Below, piece by piece: positions 53,759 to 64,000 of a DNA stretch of 64,000 bases. The position numbers were made by a program, and so were the translations under genes. The stretch comes from Campylorhamphus procurvoides (Eukaryota; Chordata; Aves; Passeriformes; Dendrocolaptidae): assembly GCA_013396655.1 (NCBI GenBank), contig WBMV01005965.1:870193-934192 (forward strand), given 5' to 3'. Under the pieces are notes generated by a model. That model was given only the letters and a program-made list of their open reading frames with translations. It was not told where the DNA came from and did no database searches. The first letter of the stretch is position 1. Each line of letters starts with the position of its first letter.

Positions 53759-56700
53759 GCAAGTTGCAGTAAAATAGAATCTTTTGCTTGTGTGAACATA
53801 TTCTGTGATGTTTTATTTTCTACTTAGTAGTTCTGAGTGTGACTGCCAGAGAAAAGTGTAAGAGTACTTTGCAACACTGGAAAAGTACTTTTAAATAAAG
53901 TGAAACATTACTTAGGATTCATGTTTGACATGCAAAAGATTTTATTCACTCAGTGCTGCATTTTAATACTTCAGCCAATAAAAGAATGAAGTTTATGGCA
54001 GAATTTTGCTTCATTCTGAAATGAAGAATGTAATGTGTTCACACTTCACGGACATGAGTTCTGTGATTTCAGTCACTTCTGTTTCGGATATTCCTCGTTA
54101 TGGCAGCATTTAAACAATGAATGTCACTTTAAATCTGACTAAAAATCATATGCTTACATGCCATTCTAAATGAAGATTCTGTGGGATTAGAGGACACAAA
54201 AGGAAGCTGGAGAAATGAGGTTTGAATATTATTGTAGGATAAGTAACTAAACATCATAGAATAGAAAAAAAGTTGGTTTTTTTTTTTTTATTTTTAATCT
54301 CTTGGCGCTTTGCATGGACTGCTTATCTTTAAAGGGGTTTATCACAATACATTAGTTTCTGGGAGATGCAGTCATCAAACATACAAACATTCCCAGAATG
54401 CACTGAAGAAAATGCTCAAAAGCAGTCTTGGATGTTAGAAGCAGTTTTAGAATAAAATAATGCTGGAAAACACTTTGGATATTCTTTGTTTATTTTAAAC
54501 AGTGTACTTGTCAGTGTGTGACTTTTGAAGATGCACCAGGGACTGTCACAAGAGACCACTGTTTAACAGCTCATGTGAGGGATGGCGTGGCTGAGATTGC
54601 AGCATTTGTATCTTCCTCTCTAAGGCACTGCACTGCAGTACAGATACTGAATATGATCTCAAATTCTATTTTGGAATTGAGCTGGACAGGCTGTTTGTAG
54701 TGAATGGGTTTTAGCTAGGGCATGTAGTCCATTTTGTATTTGGGAATTGCATGTAGACATTTTGTACATAAACTTTTTGATTGCAAAATTGTTTGCCAAA
54801 CATTTTATAGCACCATTATAATTATATTACTGGAAAAAATAACTTGTCTAGCATGTGTACTGTTGTGTCCAGTGTTCTGAATCTGGAAGATGTCTTTATC
54901 ACATGTGTGAAAATGCAGCTTAGGAAACTCTGTAGCCAAAAGTTGGTCCACCAGGGAAGTTTCTTGCTAGCTCTGTAGGTTGGTTGACTAATGTTCTGAG
55001 AGAGAGAGCTGCGTTTCCTTTCACTCTCTCAAGGTGTTTTGATGCATGCTGCTGTTCAGTATTGTGAAGGTCTGAGGAAAATCCATCATAGGAACTTAAA
55101 CTGTGGACAGACTGTAAAGAGAGACTTCCAGTTGATTTCTGACCCAGGAATTTACAATGGTCTTGAGAACCAATATCTGTCTTTCACATCTCTATTTAAT
55201 TGCTATATTATAACAGGCATATTGTCAAGGTGGTTTTTCCTCTTATATGGCCGTGGGGAAAGTGCATGGAACTATTCTAATTCAAAAAAGTAAACCAGTC
55301 TCTCATGTGCAGGGATAGGGGTGTGTTGAAGCATTTCTCTGAATCTAGGTAAAAGATTGGAATCTGTGTGGGGAAATAGTGTCAGTGGACTGATCCCAGA
55401 AAGTATGTGAATTAAACTAAAAATACAGAAATCTTCTGATTTTTATGGTTATGGGTGGGTCATGTTGAAACTCTGAGTTAGTTTTGGTTTTGTTTTCTCA
55501 AGTACACCTAGGCTTTTGTTTAAACTTCCTGAATTGACTGAAAAAGTGGCTATGTGTCAATGATAGAAGGAAAGTCAAGAACTGTGTATGTATTCCTATA
55601 CTTCCTAACAAAACTTTAGTGACATAAATTTGTTTTGTTTGGTGTCATGGTACTAGTACATAAATAACCTTTGACCACTAAAATAAAGTCATTTTACCAG
55701 GGTGAATGAAAGAATTTTAACTTTCACTGCCTTTTTTTTGCCACAGTTATACCCTGAAATTTCTTCCTATGTCAAAGTAAGGATAGTGTGGCATCACTTA
55801 CTGTCTCTATAGGTCTTTAGCAGAATATAGACTACTATGTTTTGCAAGTGTATGGCATGTCTGGCTGTGTTATCTATACCACTCTGGAAATGGAGGACCT
55901 TTTGAAGAGTCTGCCTGATTCATCTCAGTAATTGAGAATAGGCATAAACAGAACTAGTTTCAGTAACAGTTTAAGCCTTTTGAAAGCAACCACAACCATA
56001 TGGAGCTTAGTGCAATATTCTGTGCCCATCGGGGCACAGCAATCGTATTTTGTTATTCTCATTGCAACAACAATGGTAGTTCTTTGTTCTCCTTGTGAGA
56101 AATAGAGCAACTTAAGGGCAGCAACTACCTGAAACATCATCATGGAAGAGGTCACCCTGGTTTCCTAATGAGGGCTAGCAGAAACTCCCATGTGGTTTTA
56201 CTGCAGTGTAGTTTTATGCTGCGGTCCCTTGTTAAGTGTGAGATTCATTAACTAATTATGTATTCACTTATTAAACTTTTGCTTTTCAATCTTTTTTTTT
56301 ACATAATAATGATGGTGCAACTTGTGAGTTGAAGGGCTTGAAATATTCCAATACGTTGCTGCTTCTAGAGCCCAGTGATATGTTACTCAGCTAGAGATTG
56401 GAGCAAATGTGTGTTTAAGGCATGTAATTTAGTAGAAGGTTTGCTTAGCTTATCAAAATTGCTTAACAAAAACAAAATAGTATCTAAACACCTCCTGTTA
56501 GGAAAGGGAAAGATAGGTAAGTTGTCATGACATGAGCTGTATTAACTTATTTCTCACAGCTGCAATTTCTGTTTAAATATAATGCTATAATGGTGAGTTT
56601 TAAAGTAATACTGATGTGTTTGTAGAAGCATTCACACTAGCAGCTACATTAAACTTTAAATAAAAAGATGAATTAATTCTTTCAGTGTTGTGGCATACTT

Positions 56701-59700
56701 TAATGTGTATTATAGTCAGGAATGACTTCCTTATAATTGCCACGTGCTTGAAGAAAATTGTGAGTATATTAGGTTACCTAGTAATTCAATAGACTTGCAA
56801 GAGGGACTTTGGCAAAATTCTACACAGAATCATTCCATAATATTCATGGATCTGTTAATTTTTATCATGGAACATGTTTTCATGCAAGGCAAGTTTTTTT
56901 TGTTTTATTTGGATTTTTTCATGTTCTGAATGCTATAGGACCACCGAGAGGGAGTAACAAAATCATTAAGTTTTGTGAGGCAGCATCTCAGAGGATTTCA
57001 GAGTAATTAATGCTGCATAACAAAAAGCCTGTATTACCTGTCTTTTTTTTTACTTGACCGTGGGAAATAATATCTGATGGATATTAGCTGGCAGAACCAA
57101 ATGCCGAACCCTGGCATGTCCTGTCTCTACCTTTGTGAAAACCTCTGGAATCATACTGTGAAAAACCAAGTGCACTGAATTTGAACAATGTCCCTACTTA
57201 AATTCTTCTCTCAGAGGAATGATGAGAAGAAGTAACACAAAATTTGCATTGGCTTTCTGGGAGTTTTCCTGAGGATTGCCAGAAAGTGGAGTTGTATTAG
57301 TGGAATCAAGCCAGAAATGACTGTCTCTTACAGCTATATTTCTTCCTTTCAAACCAGGCAAAGTTGGAAAAAATGAGTGCCTGGGATTTGTTTGGGATGC
57401 ATTCTTTGCTTTCATAAAAAGGAAAATGGGGAAGAAGGAAGGTATCTTCCTTTGCTGAATATGCCAGATAATTTCCCTTGGTATATGAGCATCTTCATTC
57501 CTGTGATGAGCAATCAGAATTTCTTAAATTTAAGTGGAGGAATGAAAGGCATTCACGGAGTTTTCAAAGTGAGTCTAGGCAATTGGATAGACATGCATAA
57601 GACTCTGTAAACTACTGGATAGTTGGATTCATCCAGTGATAACTGATCCTCATCGTACACCAGGAATGCAGCCATGCTGATAAACATTTGAACATCCCCT
57701 ATGGTGTGTTTATTTTCTAGTTGCAAAATGGAATAATTTAGTTAGAACTAACAGAGGCATGCTAAATGCAAGCCAGGTCATTAAAGCTCTCCCTGCAGAT
57801 GCACGGTCTTCATCCTGAAGCAGTCTTTTTTAAAGCACTTGGTTGCAATTGTGATGGAAGAAACCTAAATAGCTGTAAAGATAGACAAGGGTCCTTTAGC
57901 TCAGCAACACTCATGAGAATTCGGGGTTGTCTCAACTCTGGGGACTTGCAAAAAAATAAGCATCAATTGTGTAACTTCATATTTTTGACCATTTTCTGCA
58001 TGTTTTTGAAGTAGAGTTTGCAAGGCTAATGCATAGACAGTTATGTACATTTACACAGTCTTATTTCAAGTACCAGAGAGATGGAATGTGTATCCCCTTT
58101 TCCATGCTACAGAAAACTAAAATAATTTATAATATGTGGTGCAGGAAAATAGAATGAAATGGGGATGGAGAGAACCTTTCTTCTGGTGTTAGAGGTAATT
58201 CAATACCCCTTCATTGCTTAAGAGTTGGATGAATCTTCTTCTAAGAGCTTGTATTAAATAAACGTGGCTTTTGATTGCTTTTTTTTTTCCTGCCCCAGCT
58301 AACACAGAAAACAAAGACACGTCTCATGATTTGAAATGTATGAGCAGGCACCTGAAGGAGCTGCAGTATTGCATTCATGCAGATGTGAAACAATTTGTTC
58401 ACGAGAACTATCCCAACAGTGTGGCTGTAGGGATCTAACTCTGCTAAGAAAGCAACTGATAGAGATGGAAGTTTGTGCAAATAGTACTGTATGAATTTTC
58501 ATGGCCAAAAATGGTAGGCAGCATTGCTGAAGTATGACTGTTGAGGCAAAGAGTCCATGAATCAGTACCATCACAGATGTAAACACAATGCTGGAGTAGT
58601 AAGGATAACACAGATACAAGTTGTATTTGTTTGTGTGTATGTAAGAAGTCTTCCTAGTTTATTGTTGTCTTAGAATTCTGTAGTAAGTCCTTCAGAAAAG
58701 CTTGTTAGCAGAAGAATCCCACTAATTTAGTATTTAGTAATTGTAGGAGGGTGATAGCTATATAGGTAAATCCAGAATACACAAATGCCATAGGTGTTCC
58801 ATCATTGTTGACTGAATTTCAGTAGGGTAGGTTTGTGAATTAATGATTCATATCCTACAATGTTTTTCAGTAGGTCATGACAGTCTGACTGTCTGGTCAA
58901 GTATGTCAGCTATTATTTACTCTTTAATCACTTCTAGTGTGTCTAATATAATTAATTATGCATTTAAAAAGTTACTACTTTTGATACTGGTATGTCGATG
59001 GAAGAAGAATCTAAAGCTTGGAATTCTAAACAAATCATCAGTGGAAGCCCGATTTTTGAGCTCACCAGGGTTCTTGTACAAACATCCTGTAAATTTTATT
59101 TTGCTTTGAGATTCTTCAAATCCTGTAGAGGAGATGTTGTTACTTTTTGGATAGTTTCAGAATATTACTTGCCATGTTATGCCTCCAAATCCATTTCTGG
59201 AATCTGTCAGCAGTATTTTGTACAAGGAGAGTGCTCTGTTTGTTCTGTACCCTATCTTCTGGTTCATTTCAAGGTGCTTTTCTTTGGAATTTCAACATCT
59301 GAGTCCAAAACTATCTCATTTTTCTCTCATTTTTCCTTGTTCTTGTCAAAGCCACTGAGATCCCTATCTTTTGGTATTGTATTTGATTGCTCTTCCTGAT
59401 TTTAAATGTGACACAGCTTCAACCTAAGCCTGTAGTAGGACTTGCTGTTGTCTTCAGTTATAAATTTAAGCATTCATTCAAATTGGTAGGTAATTTTCTT
59501 CAAAAGGGCTCATAAACTTGGAATTTCTTTCTTTCTTATTTATTTTTTTCTCATGAAGATCAAGGTCAATGTTTTATTTATTTTCCTTTTTTTTTTTTTC
59601 TTTCCCATTCTCTCAGAACAAGACAAGTGTACGAAAAATATCACATAAAGTTTAGTAAGTAGGTGAGAGGTTATAACAAGAACTTCAGTAGTATGTGTTT

Positions 59701-62700
59701 CTCTACATTGTATTGATGTATCATTGGTCTGCATTTTCTTTTGCCTTTTCCTTTGCATGCTTCACCTCTGGAAAGCACCTCTGAAAGACTCCAAACCCCT
59801 CAATTTCAAATGAACAGAATTTGAATAGAAAGGGAGAGGAATGGAATGTAGGAGGGATTTCAGAACTTATAGGTGAGCCTTGTCATCCTTTTGAGAGGCA
59901 TAGCTTGGTGCATGGCATTTCTTCAAAATAGATGCTTTTGCATAGAGAGTGTAATTTAAGTTTAGATGCAAGAAGAAACACTTTCATTTTCCATGCATGG
60001 GAAGTGAAAAATGAGTAATTAGGTAGTGAGAATTAGATTTTCATGTTCCTAAAGGTGAATGGAAGTATGTTTTTCTAGGTGAGTTGTGTAGCTCAGTTCA
60101 GCAAAAAACTGTATACCTGCATTTTTAAATGCTGAAATATTTACACCTATTTATTGACTATAACAAACTGAAAGCATATTTGGGGTTTTTTTCCCCTTCT
60201 GGTCTTGGAATTTTCATAGCTCCTGTAATCTACTGAAAATTAAATGAATGTGGGTTTAGGGTATATCAAGCTGCAATGTTGTCCTGTGTTTGTTGATAGT
60301 GTTGCAACCATCACTATAATTCTGATTATGTCATAAGTAATGTATTGCTGGAGATTTCTAGTTTGATTCTATCTTATAATTTGTATGTCAGCTGCAATTG
60401 CAGCTGAAGTTTCTGAATTTCTTCTTTCCTTATACTATAAATCTGTTACTGAAGCAGAATTAGATACTTTTAATGTTATGCCCATTTTTATTCTGTTTTG
60501 TGTTCTACAGTTTATTTTTCTCTTGACAAGCTGTAAAGATAAAAGAGCATCAGTGACAATATTCTTTCCTTCCAAACCAGTTTGTTTTGGGGGTTGTTCC
60601 TCAGGCTTGGTAAATCACCTCATTGCAGACATCCTGTGCCTGGCTTAGGGAATTGTTTACTCTGGCCCCCTGCACAGAGGTGCGTTCTGCTGACACTGAG
60701 AAAACCTCTAGGTGAGAGTTAGTGTATCAGCTGTAATCCTGTAAAGTAATCCAATTAATATAGTGCGTGAGAAGTGCTCAGCCTTCAGAACTTGATGGGG
60801 GGTATTTGTTTCTATGCATGGCATTTGCATTTTTGTTTCCATAGGCAGGCCTGGCTGCACTTTTTGATTTACTAACAATATAAACTAACCTGTGCTGGAG
60901 CACACACTCAGTGAAGGAATGAGTTTGATTGGATGGTGAACTGTGTGGGTGTGCTAAACAAAGGACTTCTTTATGTACCTATGTGACTTGCTGTTGATGA
61001 GTGAGGTTTTTTATGATGATTTATGTCTGTTACAGAATTACAGTTTGACTATTGGAACCACATCTAGAGCTTGGGAAGCGCAAGTTCTTGTAGTAAGTTC
61101 TTATTCAAAAGTTACAGTTTGCTGTTAGTGGTTGTACCTCAGTAATTTGTTTTATTGGGAGGGGCAGAGAAACAAGGAGTTCTGCAATTGATCTGGGTCT
61201 GTAGCCTTATTGCATACCCTTAAACAGAGTAATCAGCTGAAGAGAATAATTATATTCTTTTCAAAGTTTCTAGCTGGATCTCATTTTCCCTGTCTGAAGA
61301 ATAAATCTTTAAAATGAGAGAAATATATAAAACAGGCGGGTTGGTATAACAGGTTGTTAAAGGTTATTCTATTAGCAAAAGACTGGAAGGAAATACTTAT
61401 GGTACAAATATGTTTTTTGGCCAGAAGCCTAAAAACAAATCCTGTGTTACAAAGGCTGCTTCAAATAAAAACCTGGCTCTCTTACCTATTGCTTAAATGA
61501 TACTGCAATCCAAATGTAAATGAATTGATTTCAGTATATTGTCTAGCATGATAATCTACTTTTCATCCATTAACTATTCCATGAAATGATTTGTTGGTCC
61601 ATGACTGCAAGGGTCTCTATATGGCTATGGATGTTTTTTATAAATCTGGTCCTGTTCTCCCTGACGTTAATGTCAAACCTCCTCTAGATTTTAACCAGAG
61701 CTGAATCATACACTAATCGCGTTGTGTGCTGTTGTATATAATGGCCCAAATGTGTTGAATTCATATCTGTGTCTGCCATTTGAATCACAATTAATATTTA
61801 TCTTGCTTATGCAGCAGAAGTGTGTGACCTGGCTTTTGCACAATTAATTTAAAATTATGTACACGTTGCTAACTTTCTGTCAAAATATTTACATATAATG
61901 GTTAATTGTTCCAACTTGGCCACTCAGATATACCATCTTGTCCAATTCAGCAAAGGTAATAATCCATTACATGCTCTTCTTTTCTAAGAAGAATGCTAGA
62001 TTTTTCTTTTTTTTACAAATCTCCCTGATGTCTTTGTTAAGAAGCTAAATGTCATCCTTGCAGAGTTGCATTTGTATTTTTTTTTCTGTTAACAGCGTGC
62101 TTTTGATGTGTCCAGCATAAATTTTATTATGTCAACCATGGAACCCAAAGTCAATTCAATTTGAATTTGTGATTCTGTATACTGTTTAATTGTCTCAGGT
62201 AGTCATCTGTGCTGTGGGGGAGTACTGCTTTTTAGGTGCTCGATACATGCAAAATACTTCTTTTTCCTACTAATTTCTTTTCTACTGTCATATTTTTCTT
62301 AGTATCTTTTTTAAAAAATACATCTTTTTACTTGGTCTGTATTACAAAATTGGGAGATTTGTTTGTCTTGAAGCTTTTACCTTTGCAATTACTTTTGTTT
62401 AGTTATTGAAGAAAGTATCAATTATACCTCAAGGTAAGAAGCTATCTTGTCACAGAGTTTCTGAAACATCATGAGTGCACCTCTGATTTTTGTGTAGTGT
62501 CTGCAAGCCTGACTAAAACCCATTTTAGGAATATCAGCACTTGATGGAACTGAGCTCTTCCTGTGCAGTTCCTTTTTCTGCCTCGTGTATCACCTATGGC
62601 TGTGCCGAAATAGTGGAAAGTGTGCACACTTTCAAGTTCATTGTAGAGAGCAGGTAAACATTAAAATATATCTGCTTGTTTTCTGAATTCGTCAGAATAA

Positions 62701-64000
62701 TTTACTTTGCACTCTATTGGGAGCAGAATGTATAATGAAAAAATATACAGGCATAGGGATATTCAGGTGTTTACCTTCTGCTTGCATTTTCCTACTCTGT
62801 CTAGTCCAGTACTTGAGCTCTGGTTTTACAGTAAAATTGAAGAGCTTAAATGGAATGATCTTGAACCATTTTTTTTGCTTGCATGTGGTTTTCATGGCAG
62901 TATCTGGAGTACCTGGTAAGGTGTCTTTTTCCACCTTATTCCTTGCTGAAATAGCTTGTTTCTTCACACTTACTGGATTTTCCATACACAGAACCAAACC
63001 TTCTGTGCTCCCTTGCGTACATTTTATTCCACAGTTGTTATTGTTTTCTGGCTGTCTTGTCCAGTAACTTCTGTTGGAAACAAATTATTAAAAATGTGAC
63101 AATTTCATGACTATGTTTACTTAAAATGTTATATAGCAGTTGATTATTGTTTTTCCCTTAAACACAGCAGTTAATTTGATCAGAGTAAAGAAAATACTGA
63201 TGCTTGAAAATGGATGTTATTTCCTCTTCTCTTCAGGTTTTCTTGATACTGTTTCATGGCTTTTCTTGACCTTGTAGGGATTCGTGTATGGGGTTTTTGC
63301 ACTTTATTTTTTTTTTATGTTTCAATTAACCCATGTCTGAAATTGAAACAATGTTTTCAAAACTTAAATTCTTTCAAAACCATACATCTCTTTCTTTATG
63401 AAGAGCTGGAGGAGTGAGCCCTAAATAGTCGTCTTTTGTCTTGAAGAGGATGATCTTGAGAAAAACTGAAGAATGTATAAACAACCTCTTGCTCTCTTTT
63501 AAAACTGACCTACATTTTTTCTGTTCTCCTAATCCAACTCTTGTTGAAGTAGAGATTAAGATACTTGACTTAAATTTAGCATTCTTTTAAAATGTAATAT
63601 ATTTTCATAATAAAGATTTTATAACATAGAGACAAGAGCATCATAAGTATCTTAAACTTATAGTAGTTTTATTATTTAAAAATATAGTTTATCACATTGT
63701 TTTCTTTGGTTTTGGAGAAAATTATTTTGAAATATTTTAATATGTCTTATAGGGGACGTGGAAGCTGCTTTTATGTACTACTTTCTGATTTCTAGGATTC
63801 TTGTGACTTTTTGGTTTTGACTTTTTTTTTTAATATTTTTTCTTTTTTTTTAAAATTCAGACAAGCAGGAGCCATGCCTTTTCTTTGTTCTGAAAATTCT
63901 GTCTGGTTTTGTTTTTTCTCCCTCCTTGAAGTGGAAAGCAAGCTCTAGTCTGGGTTCCTCAGTAAGGAGGTACAATACAGTAAAATCAGAAAGGCTTAAA

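Larger units (their letters stand above)
50119..64000 (+). other. RYR2: RYR2 intron 1 (5' part); exon 2 not in window
   Basis: The next RYR2 exon should encode DDEVVLQCTATIHKEQQKLC; no such reading exists in any frame to the end of the window, so the intron is longer than 13.9 kb. Apart from the CpG-island tail it is AT-rich unique DNA. It holds a T-rich stretch (53729-53758), a 15-bp tandem duplication (53086-53115) and other T runs. No CR1 or LTR was recognised. Open frames up to 135 codons (58992-59399) lack known domains. Confidence 0.85.

Noticed and set aside
50119..64000. Search for RYR2 exon 2 (DDEVVLQCTATIHKE...)
   Set aside because: No matching reading in any frame, so the intron continues beyond the window.

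Overview
This is a stretch of vertebrate nuclear DNA, almost certainly from a bird. The evidence is AT-rich sequence with small GT-AG-spliced exons, three CR1 LINE fragments (the dominant repeat of bird and reptile genomes), no Alu, L1 or other mammalian repeats that I recognise, and fairly short introns. The species cannot be fixed from the sequence alone. Only two protein-coding genes are supported, both on the + strand. The order methionine synthase (MTR) then ryanodine receptor 2 (RYR2) matches the order I know from human chromosome 1q43.

Positions 1-16850 hold the 3' part of MTR. Eleven exons, from 1758-1825 to 15503-15595, join in one open frame of 465 residues plus stop. They cover most of the cobalamin-binding domain after the axial histidine and the whole AdoMet-binding reactivation domain. 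The exon with the axial histidine, and everything before it, lies upstream of the window. The 3' UTR has two AATAAA signals near 16.8 kb. The introns carry a solo LTR of an endogenous retrovirus in antisense (about 8546-8946), a CR1 fragment in antisense (about 12108-12775), a perfect 26-bp foldback (9650-9704), a locally duplicated segment of about 170 bp (3573-3740 and 4990-5160), and a possible intronic polyadenylation site just after the exon at 7452-7527.

Positions 16.85-49.4 kb are intergenic. I see no convincing gene there. It contains two more CR1 fragments (about 23927-24186 on -, about 43340-43582 on +), a few simple repeats, a perfect match to the MEF2 consensus at 48131-48140, and otherwise unique AT-rich sequence with GC-richer patches near 27.75-28.0, 29.8-30.9 and 37.0-37.35 kb. 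All open frames there look like chance.

Positions 49.4-50.7 kb form a strong CpG island containing the RYR2 promoter, 5' UTR and first coding exon (ATG at 50071, 16 codons, donor at 50119). From 50119 to the end of the window is RYR2 intron 1; exon 2 is not reached. The two genes are not functionally linked: MTR is a housekeeping enzyme of one-carbon metabolism and RYR2 is the cardiac and neuronal sarcoplasmic-reticulum calcium release channel. No CRISPR array, operon, tRNA, rRNA or new multi-gene system was seen.
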